Positions 27,211-35,846 of a DNA stretch of 64,000 nucleotides are shown here, one piece after another (position 1 is the stretch's first letter; the number at the start of each line of letters is the position of its first letter). The stretch covers positions 62,001 to 126,000 of the forward strand of contig NZ_CP022990.1 in NCBI RefSeq assembly GCF_002278075.1, read 5' to 3'. Below the pieces are notes generated by a model that was not told the origin of the DNA, searched no databases, and saw nothing but the letters and a program-made list of their open reading frames with translations. Source of the stretch: Paraburkholderia aromaticivorans (GTDB lineage Bacteria > Pseudomonadota > Gammaproteobacteria > Burkholderiales > Burkholderiaceae). A program made the position numbers and the translations under genes.

Positions 27211-30200
27211 GGCGCGCTCTCCGGCGGCGCGGCGGCGCCCTCGCTCGCGGCGCGGCGCCGCTCCTTCACGCGCTGCGCAAGGCGGTCGAAGAACAGATAG
27301 ATCACCGGCGTGGTGAACAGCGTCAGCACCTGGCTGAGCGTAAGGCCGCCGATGATCGCGAGCCCGAGCGGGCGGCGCAATTCGGAGCCGGTGCCGGTGC
27401 CGAGCAGCATGGGCAGCGCGCCGAGCATGGCCGCGAGCGTGGTCATCAGGATCGGCCGCAAGCGCAGCAGCGACGCTTCGAAGATCGCCTCGCGCGCCGG
27501 CTTGCCGTGCACGCGCTCTGCCTCGAGCGCGAAGTCCACCATCATGATCGCGTTCTTCTTGACGATGCCGATCAGCAGCACGATGCCGATAATGCCGATC
27601 ACGTCGAGGTCGCTGCCCGCGATCATCAGCGCGAGCAGCGCGCCGATGCCGGCCGACGGCAGCGTCGAGAGGATCGTCACCGGGTGAATGTAGCTCTCGT
27701 ACAGCACGCCGAGCACGATATAGACGGCGACCAGCGCGGCGATCAGCAGATACACCTCGCTCGTGAGCGAGTCTTCGAATGCCTGCGCCGCGCCCTGAAA
27801 CGACGACGTGATCGACGGCGGCAGGGCGACTGCGCGCTCGGCGTCGCGGATCTGGGCGACGGCCGCGCTGAGCGAGGCGTCCTGCGCGAGGTTGAACGAG
27901 ATCGTCACCGACGGGAACTGGGCGAGATGGCTGATCATCAGCGGCGATTGCGTGATGCTGATCTTCGCGATGCCCGACAGCGGCACCTGGCCGCTGCTGC
28001 TGGTCTGGCTCGGCAGATACAGATTGCCGATCGACTGCACGGTGGGCAGCGTTTCGGGCTTCGCCACGAGAATCACGCGGTACTGGTCGGACTGCTGGAA
28101 GATGGTCGAGACGATGCGCTGGCCGAGCGCGTCGTACAGCGCGTTGTCGATCGTGGCCGCGGTGATGCCGTACCGCGCGGCGAGCTGGCGGTTGACTTCG
28201 ACGTTCACGCTCAGGCCGTTGGTGTTCAGGTCGCTCGTGACGTCCGTGATCGAGGCAATCTGCTTCATGCGCGCGATCAGCGCCGGCACATACTGGTTGA
28301 AGGCCTGCTGGTTCGGCCCGCGCAGCACGAAGTTGTACTGGTTGCGCGAGATCGCGGTGTCGAGCGTCAGGTCCTGCTCGGGTTGCAGATACAGACGGAT
28401 GCCGGGCACGTCGGCGACTTCCTGCTGCAGCCGGCGGCCGATTTCTGCGGCGCTCGCCGAGCGGTCGTCGCGCGGGCGCAAATTGATCAGAAAGCGCCCG
28501 TTGTTGAGCGTCGGATTGGTCCCGTCGATGCCGACATACGAGGTCAGCGACACCACGTCGGGGTCCTTCAGAATCGCGTCGGCGAGCGCGCTCTGACGCC
28601 GGACCATGGCCGGGTACGAGACCGAATTGTCGGCCACGCTGATGCCCTGGATTACGCCGACGTCCTGCACAGGGAACAGCCCCTTCGGAATCACGATGTA
28701 CAGAATCGCGGTGAGCGCCACCGTGATGAGCGCGACCACCAGCGTCAGCGTCTGGTGATCGAGCACCCAGCGCAGGCCGCGTTCATACGCCGCGAGCGTC
28801 CTGTCGAACACGCCTTCGCTGAACCGCTCGAAGCGGCTCGGATGGCGTTGCGCCTGCGCGCGCAGGAGGCGCGCGCACAGCATCGGCACGACGGTCAGCG
28901 AGACCACCGCCGAAATCACGATCGTCACCGCGAGCGTGATCGCGAATTCGCTGAAGAGCCGGCCGATCACGCCGCCCATGAACAGCAGCGGGATCAGCAC
29001 CGCGATCAGCGAGACCGTCAGCGAGAGGATCGTGAAGCCGATCTGGCCGGCGCCTTCGAGCGCGGCTTCGAGCGGCGTCCTGCCTTCCTCCAGATAGCGC
29101 ACGATGTTCTCGATCATCACGATCGAGTCGTCGACGACGAAGCCCGTGGCGATGATCAACGCCATCAGCGAGAGGTTGTCGATCGAGTAGTTGAGCTGGT
29201 ACATCACGGCGAGCGTGCCGATCAACGACACCGGCACCGAGATGCTCGGAATGATGGTGGCGGGCACATTGCGCAGGAACACGAAAATCACCAGCACGAC
29301 CAGCACGACGGCGAGCACCAGTTCGAACGCGGCGTCCGAGACCGACGACCGGATCACGCCCGTGGTGTTCGCCACCACCGTCACCTGCATGCCGGCGGGC
29401 AGCGTGGATTCGAGCGCGGGCAACTGCTTCATGATCTGGTTCACGGTGGCGATCACGTTCGCGCCCGGCTGACGCTGCACGTTCAGCACGATGGCCGGCG
29501 TGCGGTTGTACCACGCGCCGCGCTCGACGTCCTGCGCGGCCTGGCTCACGCGCGCGACATCGCGCAGATACACCGGCGCGCCGTTCTGATAGGCGATCAC
29601 GGAGTCCAGGTAGTCCTGCGGGTCCACGATCTGATCGTTCGCGTTGATCGTGTAGTCGAGTTCGGGACCGTCGAAATTGCCTTTCGGCTGGCTGACGTTG
29701 ACGTTGGCGAGCAGGGTGCGCAGATCGTCGAGATTCAGGCCGTAGGCGGCGAGCTTTTGCGGATCCGCTTCGACGCGTATGGCCGGCACGTTGCCGCCGG
29801 CAGTCGTCACGAGACCGACGCCCGGCACTTCCGAGATCTTGGTGGCGAGACGATTGTTGGCGGCGTCCTGCAACTGCGTGAGCGACATGGACTTCGAGGT
29901 GACCGCGAGCGTGAGGATCGGCTGGTCGGCGGGGTTGACCTTGGCGTAGGTCGGCGGCGCGGGCAGACCCGCGGGCAGAAAGCTGTTGGCGGCGTTGATC
30001 GCCTGCTGCACGTTCTGCTCGGCAATGTCGAGATTGAGCGAGAGATCGAATTGCAGGGTGATGACGGACGCGCCTTCCGAGCTGTACGAGACCATCTGCT
30101 GCAAGCCCGGAATTTCGCCGAGCTGGACTTCGAGCGGGGCGGTGACGGTGGTTGCCATCACGTTCGGGCTGGCGCCCGGGTAGAAGGTCTGCACCTGGAT

Positions 30201-30332
30201 GGTCGGATAGTCGACGGCGGGCAGCGACGAGACCGGCAGAAAGCGCACAGCGACCAGCCCGACGAGCACGAGCGCGACCATCAGCAGCGACGTCGCCACG
30301 GGCCGGAGGATGAACAGGCGGGAGAAGTTCAT
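27207..30332 (-). CDS. mdtB: RND efflux permease, MdtB-like
   Basis: Inner-membrane RND transporter of 1041 residues, the normal family length. It starts MNFSRLFILRPVATSLLMVAL. TM4 Asp pair in GFVVDDSIVMIENIVRYLEEG and TM10 Lys in GIVKKNAIMMVDFALEAE. The loop before the PLSG motif is short, unlike its partner. First of the two permeases, 12 bases after the adaptor gene and overlapping the next permease by four bases. Substrates in the family include bile salts and novobiocin; here they are unknown. Confidence 0.9.
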   Translation of the reverse strand: MNFSRLFILRPVATSLLMVALVLVGLVAVRFLPVSSLPAVDYPTIQVQTFYPGASPNVMATTVTAPLEVQLGEIPGLQQMVSYSSEGASVITLQFDLSLNLDIAEQNVQQAINAANSFLPAGLPAPPTYAKVNPADQPILTLAVTSKSMSLTQLQDAANNRLATKISEVPGVGLVTTAGGNVPAIRVEADPQKLAAYGLNLDDLRTLLANVNVSQPKGNFDGPELDYTINANDQIVDPQDYLDSVIAYQNGAPVYLRDVARVSQAAQDVERGAWYNRTPAIVLNVQRQPGANVIATVNQIMKQLPALESTLPAGMQVTVVANTTGVIRSSVSDAAFELVLAVVLVVLVIFVFLRNVPATIIPSISVPVSLIGTLAVMYQLNYSIDNLSLMALIIATGFVVDDSIVMIENIVRYLEEGRTPLEAALEGAGQIGFTILSLTVSLIAVLIPLLFMGGVIGRLFSEFAITLAVTIVISAVVSLTVVPMLCARLLRAQAQRHPSRFERFSEGVFDRTLAAYERGLRWVLDHQTLTLVVALITVALTAILYIVIPKGLFPVQDVGVIQGISVADNSVSYPAMVRRQSALADAILKDPDVVSLTSYVGIDGTNPTLNNGRFLINLRPRDDRSASAAEIGRRLQQEVADVPGIRLYLQPEQDLTLDTAISRNQYNFVLRGPNQQAFNQYVPALIARMKQIASITDVTSDLNTNGLSVNVEVNRQLAARYGITAATIDNALYDALGQRIVSTIFQQSDQYRVILVAKPETLPTVQSIGNLYLPSQTSSSGQVPLSGIAKISITQSPLMISHLAQFPSVTISFNLAQDASLSAAVAQIRDAERAVALPPSITSSFQGAAQAFEDSLTSEVYLLIAALVAVYIVLGVLYESYIHPVTILSTLPSAGIGALLALMIAGSDLDVIGIIGIVLLIGIVKKNAIMMVDFALEAERVHGKPAREAIFEASLLRLRPILMTTLAAMLGALPMLLGTGTGSELRRPLGLAIIGGLTLSQVLTLFTTPVIYLFFDRLAQRVKERRRAASEGAAAPPESAP

Positions 30333-30344
30333 CGACGGGGCGGC

Positions 30345-31625
30345 CTACGAAGCCCCGGAGGCCGCGTCGGGCAGGGACGCTGCACGCGCGCGGCTGGCGG
30401 CGGACGGCGGTGCGGGCGCCTGCGCCGGCGTGGCAGCCGAAGCCCCCGAAGCCCCCGAAGCCCCCGAAGCCCCCGAAGCAGGCCGGGGCGTGGACGCCTT
30501 GATCTTCGCGCCGTCGCTCAACCGGTCCATGCCGTCGGTGACGACCACGTTGCCGGCGGCGAGCCCCGACGTGATCACCGTATGCTGGCCGTCGCCCGGT
30601 CCGAGCGTGACCTTGCGCACCGATACCGTATTGTCCGCGTTGACCAGATACACATAGTCGCCGGGCGCGCCGCTCTGCACCGCGGGAGTCGGCACCAGCA
30701 CCGCGTTTTGCAGCGTATCGACCAGCAGCCTGACGTTGACGAACTCGTTGGGAAAGAGCGCCTCGTCGTCATTGGCGAACATGGCGCGCAGCGTGACCGT
30801 GCCGGTCGCGGTCGCCATCTGGTTGTTGACCGCGTACAGCGTGCCGGTCGCGAGTTGCCGGGAATTGTCGCTGCTGAATATCGTGACCGGCAGCTGGGCG
30901 CCGGCGTTGGTGCGCCGCAGCACCTTGTCGAGCGCGGTCTGCGGCACGGTGAATTGGACGGTGGTCGGCTTCATCGTCGTAATGACCGCAATGCCGGGTT
31001 GACTCGACGCGGTGACGTAGTTGCCCGGATCGACGAGGCGTAGCCCGACCCGGCCCGACACCGGCGCGGTGATGTGACAGTAGATCAGGTCGAGGGCGAA
31101 TTGCGCGATATTGGCTTCGTCGGCCTTGATCGCCGCTTCGTCCTGCTGGACGAGAAATTTCTGGTCCGCATAGGTCTGCTCGGCGATCGACTTGCGCTCG
31201 TTGAGCTGCGTATAGCGCGCGAGATCGGCGCGGGCCTGGGCTAACGCCGCCTTGTCCTTGGCGAGTTGCGCCTCGGCCTGGCGCTTGCTGATTTCATACT
31301 GGCGCGGGTCGATTTGCGCGAGGAACTGCCCTTTCTGCACGTCCTGCCCTTCGCGGTAGCCGACGGCGGTCAGGTAGCCGCTCAGTTGCGGCAGCACGGT
31401 CACGGTGGCGACCGGGGTCACCGTGCCCAGTTCGTTCAACGTTTCCGGCATCGGTCCGGTGGTCGCGGCCGCGACCGTGACGACCTGGGGCGCGACGCCG
31501 GGCGCGGGCGCCTTCGAGCGCAACAGATGAAACGCCACCAGCGCGACCAGCGCCAGCGCCACGATCGCCAGCACGAGGCGGCCTCGCCGCGGACGCTTCG
31601 CCCCGATTGACGGCGCTTCGCTCAT
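30345..31625 (-). CDS. mdtA: RND efflux periplasmic adaptor, MdtA-like
   Basis: Membrane-fusion protein of 426 residues. The ATG at 31625 has GGAGG eight bases upstream; the upstream frame is not used. One N-terminal anchor (about 17-35, LVLAIVALALVALVAFHLL) holds it in the inner membrane. Lipoyl halves VTVLPQLSGYLTAVGYREGQDVQKG and DLIYCHITAPVSGRVGLR flank the alpha-hairpin; the barrel and proximal domain end near VVTDGMDRLSDGAKIK. The C-terminal tail of about 45 residues is Ala/Ser/Pro-rich and contains an in-frame 9-base tandem repeat. First gene of the operon, divergent from the receiver-kinase gene at 32091. Confidence 0.9.
   Translation of the reverse strand: MSEAPSIGAKRPRRGRLVLAIVALALVALVAFHLLRSKAPAPGVAPQVVTVAAATTGPMPETLNELGTVTPVATVTVLPQLSGYLTAVGYREGQDVQKGQFLAQIDPRQYEISKRQAEAQLAKDKAALAQARADLARYTQLNERKSIAEQTYADQKFLVQQDEAAIKADEANIAQFALDLIYCHITAPVSGRVGLRLVDPGNYVTASSQPGIAVITTMKPTTVQFTVPQTALDKVLRRTNAGAQLPVTIFSSDNSRQLATGTLYAVNNQMATATGTVTLRAMFANDDEALFPNEFVNVRLLVDTLQNAVLVPTPAVQSGAPGDYVYLVNADNTVSVRKVTLGPGDGQHTVITSGLAAGNVVVTDGMDRLSDGAKIKASTPRPASGASGASGASGASAATPAQAPAPPSAASRARAASLPDAASGAS
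30439..30479. repeat. 9-base tandem repeat in the mdtA tail
   Basis: GAAGCCCCC is repeated 4.6 times without mismatch, coding repeated Gly-Ala-Ser units on the minus strand near the adaptor's C-terminus. Because the unit is a multiple of three, copy-number change would keep the frame. Confidence 0.9.
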
Positions 31626-32090
31626 GACGGCCTCCGGCGGGACCCGTGGCACCCGGCGAACACTGTCCCTGAACGGCCAGGCCAATTGCGGTCGAAGAGC
31701 GTCATACGAACTCCGGGGATGGGTATCGCCGATGCCGGCGACAGGAATCCAGACAATCAGTAGCAGAGTCTATCCGACTGTGGCGCCAATTCTCGCGACA
31801 TCGCCTGGAAGGAGTTTTCGGTTTGTTACGGCCAGCGGGCCGGGCCGCCGCGGCGGGCGCAGGTGTAACGGCGTAATTCGACGCAACAGGATCGCCGCTG
31901 CGCCGTCGGTGCGAATGCATGTTGGATATGCCGATGACGCCGCGCGGTGTTCCACAGGTGTTTCACCTTTTCGCGCAGCGCGATACCCTATACTTTCAAC
32001 TCGAATCGTCCCGGCGCTCGCCTCCGGAAAACCTGTCTGGCTAGCCGCTGCGAAGTGGGCTTCAATCAATTTCGACTCGCCAGGAATGCG
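31626..32090. other. Divergent region between mdtA and the receiver-kinase gene
   Basis: A 465-base gap with both promoters. The GGAGG for mdtA and AGGA (32082-32085) for the plus-strand gene mark its ends. CCTATACTTTCAACTC near 31986-32001 contains a TATACT that could be a plus-strand -10. I see no small gene or regulatory RNA. Confidence 0.4.
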
Positions 32091-33257
32091 ATGAGTGACA
32101 CCATGCAGCCGCCGTTTTCCATTCTCTTCGTCGACGACGATGAGATGTCGCGCAACCACTTCGCGCGCGCGATGAGCGCCGACTACAACGTGCACGTCGC
32201 CCGTGACGCCGATGAGGCGATGACCGTGCTCAGCCGGTACGGCGCCGAGATTGCCGTGCTGGTGACCGACTTCCGCATGCCGGGCCGCGATGGCGACGAC
32301 CTGCTGCGCGAGGTGGCGCAGGCGTATCCGCAGATCGTGCGCATTCTCGTGACCGCCTATGCCGACAAGGACATGCTGCTGCAGACGGTCAATACCGGCG
32401 ACGTGTTCCGCATCCTCGAAAAGCCGCTGCGAACGGACATGGTGCGCGAGGTCCTGCAACTGGCGACCGCGCGCTACACGGAACGGGAAACGCGTCAGCA
32501 GCGGCTCCTCGCGATGGACGAGACACTCGCTTTCCTCGCCCACGAACTGAATACACCGCTGGCGACGATCTCGCTGTGCGCGCGCTCGGTCGAGAACGAC
32601 GTGGCCGCGCAATACGATCCGCAGCGCCAGCGGGAGATCGGCCTCGCGGCCACTTCAATGCTGAACAACGCGCAGTATTGCCTGACCTTGATCTCGTCGT
32701 TCTGGGCGACCGTGCACAAGAGCGGCGGCCAGCAGTCCGCGTCGGGCGGCGCCACGCGCGCGGTCAGAGCAACCCGTTTGATTGCCGCATTGCTCGACAC
32801 TTATCCATTTGTCGCGTCGCAGCGCGATTGGGTCAAGGTCGACGTGGAGGGGGATTTCGTCGTGCACGCCATGCCCAATTGCGTGGCGCTCGTCTTGTCT
32901 TCGTTGTTGTCCAATGCACTGCGCGCGCTCGACGGCAGAAGCGCGCCGTCGCTGCGTGTGGAGGTCGTGGCCTTTCCCGAGCCCGAGATCCGTATTCGCG
33001 ACAACGGGCCGGGGATCGCGCCCGAGATAAAAGCGCGTCTGCTGCAAGATCCGGTCACCACTCACTCCGGAGCCGGCGGCCACGGCATGGGCATGATCTT
33101 TTGCAACCGCATCATGCAATCGTTTGGCGGCTGCCTGCGGATCGAATCCACGTTGGGCGCGGGGACCACGGTGACCATGGGCTTTCCCGGTTCCAACGGC
33201 CGCCTGCACGCCACGGGCGACGAGGAACCGTCGGACACTCAGTTGGCCTCGCGATGA
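32091..33257 (+). CDS. Response receiver with C-terminal histidine kinase domain (PhcQ-like)
   Basis: Cytoplasmic protein of 388 residues. The N-terminal receiver has the VDDDE acidic cluster (14-18), phospho-acceptor Asp60 (LVTDFRMPGRDG), Thr88 (LVTAYADKD) and Lys111 (LEKPL). A kinase half follows: HisKA with His151 in AFLAHELNTPLATI, then an ATPase with N-box SLLSNALRAL, G1 DNGPGIAPE and G2 GGHGMGMIFCNRI. The VRILVTAYADKD...VFRILEKPL layout resembles PhcQ-type regulators of the Ralstonia Phc quorum system. No DNA-binding domain. It converges with the CqsS-like kinase gene (13-base gap), and its preferred partner is probably that kinase. The start follows CAGGAATGCG. Confidence 0.82.
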   Translation: MSDTMQPPFSILFVDDDEMSRNHFARAMSADYNVHVARDADEAMTVLSRYGAEIAVLVTDFRMPGRDGDDLLREVAQAYPQIVRILVTAYADKDMLLQTVNTGDVFRILEKPLRTDMVREVLQLATARYTERETRQQRLLAMDETLAFLAHELNTPLATISLCARSVENDVAAQYDPQRQREIGLAATSMLNNAQYCLTLISSFWATVHKSGGQQSASGGATRAVRATRLIAALLDTYPFVASQRDWVKVDVEGDFVVHAMPNCVALVLSSLLSNALRALDGRSAPSLRVEVVAFPEPEIRIRDNGPGIAPEIKARLLQDPVTTHSGAGGHGMGMIFCNRIMQSFGGCLRIESTLGAGTTVTMGFPGSNGRLHATGDEEPSDTQLASR

Positions 33258-33270
33258 GACCGAACGGCTT

Positions 33271-35829
33271 TCATGGCCATTCGTCGCGTAAGAGATCGCG
33301 GTGTTCGCGGCGTGCGTTGGCTGAAGCGAAATAGGCCTGCAGCGCGTGGGTCGAACGCTCGCTCAACGTGTCGATGCGCGCGAGCCAATCCGCTTGCGCC
33401 GGCCATCCGCCTTCCACCAGCCGCGCGTAAATCTGCCTGACGAATTGATGCAGCGCCCTTGCGCCAATGTTGCCGCTGACGCCGAGCAGAAGGTGCAGCG
33501 CGCCCTGTGTCGATTCGAGGTCCACGGCTGCGACACTGACCGCAAGCCGCGCCACGAGCAGGCGAATCTGCTCGATGCCTTTGAGGAACGAGTCGTCGAG
33601 CAGCTCGAGCGACGCCAATTCTTCGAGGTGCTTTTCGTCGAGCAGTTCGCCTTCCGTCATCATGGCAGGCGTGCCGGCCGGCGTGGGCGCCGGCGTTGCC
33701 GGCGCACCGGCTGGGGTGGGAACGGGCTCGCCGCGTTGGTGTGCGAACTGCCGCGCAAGGCACGCGTAGAGCGAGCCGCTTTGCAGCGGCTTTATCATGA
33801 CTTCGTTCATGCCCGCGGCCAGACACGCCTGCACCGCCTTGATGTCCGCCTGGCCGGTCAGGGCAATGATCGGCACGGCGGCATACGCGTCGGCGCGGGC
33901 ACGAATCAACTCGGTCGTTTCCACGCCGCCCATGCCCGGCATATTCATATCCATGACGATGGCGTCGATCACACCGTCCCGCTGCAGATGGTCGAGAACC
34001 GCCTGCCCATGGTCGGCCTCGACGACGCTCGCGCCGCATCGCTCCAGATAGCCTTTGGCCACCAGCCGGCTGTAGGTGTCGTCGTCCGCCACCAGGATCG
34101 ACTTGCCGGTGAACGCGTCGGATTTCTGGTTCAGATGGTGCCGGTTGCCGTTTTCGAACAGCGCCTGAAGCGCCGTAATCAATTCGAGCACGCTGCAGGA
34201 CTTGCTGATGATCTCGTCCATGCCGGCTCGCCGTGCGAGCACGCGCACCACCGTGCCGGGCTCCGCGGTGTACGCGGCGATCAGGACATTCCAGCTCGGA
34301 TCGCCGTGGCCGGCGCGAATGGTCTCGGTGGTCCGGTAGCCGTCCAGAACCGGCATGTTGATATCCATCAACACGAGGTCGTAGGGAATGGACTCCCGCA
34401 GCACGGTCAATGCGATCGCGCCGTTTTCGGCCTCGCTCACGTGGGCGCCTACCTTCGATAACGCCCGCGAGGCCCTTGCGCGCTGACCCGCGTCGTCGTC
34501 CACGATGAGAATACGCTTGCCCTTGAAGAACGGCGTGGCGTGTTCGAGAATCCGCCGCTCGTGCTCCGCGACTTCGCTCTTCGGGACGACCGGAAATTGC
34601 AGCGTGAATTCCGTGAACTTGCCGAGTTCCGAGCGGCACGCAATGCTGCCGCCGAAGGCTTGCATCGCGCGCTGGCAGTAGGCGAGTCCCAGTCCTGTCC
34701 CGCCCGAGTTTCCCGCCGTGCGAAACGGCTCGAACAGATGCGCCAGCATCTCGGGCGCGATGCCCGGGCCGGTGTCGCGAACCACGACCGACTGTTGTTC
34801 GACCGTCAGCGTGAGCGTGGCCGCCGGCTGCGCGGCGATGTGCTGCAGCGCGTTCTTGATCAGATTGAACACCGTGAACAGATAGACGGTTTCGTCGACC
34901 TTGAAGGTGAAATCTTCCCGCACGACCAGCCTGACCTTGTCGCGTTCTGTTTCGTCGCCGAAGCCGTATTCCTCCAGCGCCTTACGCGTGGTGCCCGCCG
35001 CGCTCAGATAGGTCAGGCAATCCGGGCGAATGGGCTTGGCGCTGACTTCGTCCAGCGTCATGGCGATGATGCGCAGGCCGCGCTCGATCGACAACTGGCC
35101 ATGCGCGAGATGGCGATACAACTCGCCGGCGTTCTCGCGCGGCAGCGCCGGCGAAGGGTTGGTTCTGGCCGTCGAAGGCAGGGCTTCTTCCACGCGATCC
35201 AGCACATAGCGCAGCTGGCTGAGCGGATTGCGCATTTCATGGGCGATCGAACCCGCGAGGGCCTGCAACGCGCGGTTCTTTTCGACGAAGATGCGCCCTT
35301 TGCTGATGGCATGACTGAAGGCCATGCTGCACAGGACGACCACCGGCAGCACCGCGAGATTCGACTGATCGGCCGCGCTCACCACGATCGGCACCGGGGA
35401 ACTGAGCACCGCGGCCAGCGCGCCGGAAAACACGCCAATGCCGATGCAGCCCATCAGCAAAAGCGGATTGTCGATGCATAGCGCCAGAATGAAGATCATC
35501 ATGACCTCGGTCATCATCCACATGGTGGAGAATGAGTTTCTGATCGCGAGGAAGGTGCAAACGAAGGGCAATACGTAGATCAGGCAGCAATGCCAGTAAA
35601 TCAGCAGGTAATGATTGAACCGTTTTGGCCAATGCGCCTGGAAAATCAAGGGAATGCAGACGAGCGCCGCACTCAGCCGCAGGGGGAGGTTGTCGTAAGG
35701 CTGGGGCAGGACATAGGTCCAGACTACGTAGTAGATGGGGTGGCACAGGAGGCCCAGTGCGCCGCCCCATCGTATTGCAAACCGGCTTCTTTCCAGCACG
35801 TCCCGCATGCTCTCGCGCGGTATGACCAT
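33271..35829 (-). CDS. CqsS/LqsS/PhcS-family hybrid histidine kinase with two receivers and an Hpt-like tail
   Basis: Predicted quorum-signal receptor of 852 residues. The first 180 residues hold about six membrane segments; GLLCHPIYYVVWTYVLPQ then PYDNLPLRLSAAL and FSTMWMMTEVMM closely follow the sensory domain of Vibrio CqsS. The Trp that helps CqsS read its ligand is kept (TMWMMT). HisKA has His197 (SIAHEMRNPLSQ); the ATPase has NLIKNALQH, DTGPGIAPE and GGTGLGLAYC. Receiver 1 has Asp489 but SKS rather than a KP motif; receiver 2 has Asp627 and Lys680. After a Pro/Thr/Ala linker, an Hpt-like domain carries His779 in LHLLLGVSGNIGA, with Leu in place of the usual Lys. The ATG at 35829 follows GGAGG. 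The AAR-like gene ends 17 bases upstream. Confidence 0.87.
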   Translation of the reverse strand: MVIPRESMRDVLERSRFAIRWGGALGLLCHPIYYVVWTYVLPQPYDNLPLRLSAALVCIPLIFQAHWPKRFNHYLLIYWHCCLIYVLPFVCTFLAIRNSFSTMWMMTEVMMIFILALCIDNPLLLMGCIGIGVFSGALAAVLSSPVPIVVSAADQSNLAVLPVVVLCSMAFSHAISKGRIFVEKNRALQALAGSIAHEMRNPLSQLRYVLDRVEEALPSTARTNPSPALPRENAGELYRHLAHGQLSIERGLRIIAMTLDEVSAKPIRPDCLTYLSAAGTTRKALEEYGFGDETERDKVRLVVREDFTFKVDETVYLFTVFNLIKNALQHIAAQPAATLTLTVEQQSVVVRDTGPGIAPEMLAHLFEPFRTAGNSGGTGLGLAYCQRAMQAFGGSIACRSELGKFTEFTLQFPVVPKSEVAEHERRILEHATPFFKGKRILIVDDDAGQRARASRALSKVGAHVSEAENGAIALTVLRESIPYDLVLMDINMPVLDGYRTTETIRAGHGDPSWNVLIAAYTAEPGTVVRVLARRAGMDEIISKSCSVLELITALQALFENGNRHHLNQKSDAFTGKSILVADDDTYSRLVAKGYLERCGASVVEADHGQAVLDHLQRDGVIDAIVMDMNMPGMGGVETTELIRARADAYAAVPIIALTGQADIKAVQACLAAGMNEVMIKPLQSGSLYACLARQFAHQRGEPVPTPAGAPATPAPTPAGTPAMMTEGELLDEKHLEELASLELLDDSFLKGIEQIRLLVARLAVSVAAVDLESTQGALHLLLGVSGNIGARALHQFVRQIYARLVEGGWPAQADWLARIDTLSERSTHALQAYFASANARREHRDLLRDEWP

Positions 35830-35846
35830 CAGGCCTCCAGTGACGT

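Noticed and set aside
27507..31043. Open frame of 1178 codons on the plus strand
   Set aside because: It is antisense to the MdtB-like permease and adaptor genes, with His/Arg/Asp-rich composition typical of GC-rich shadow frames and no domain.
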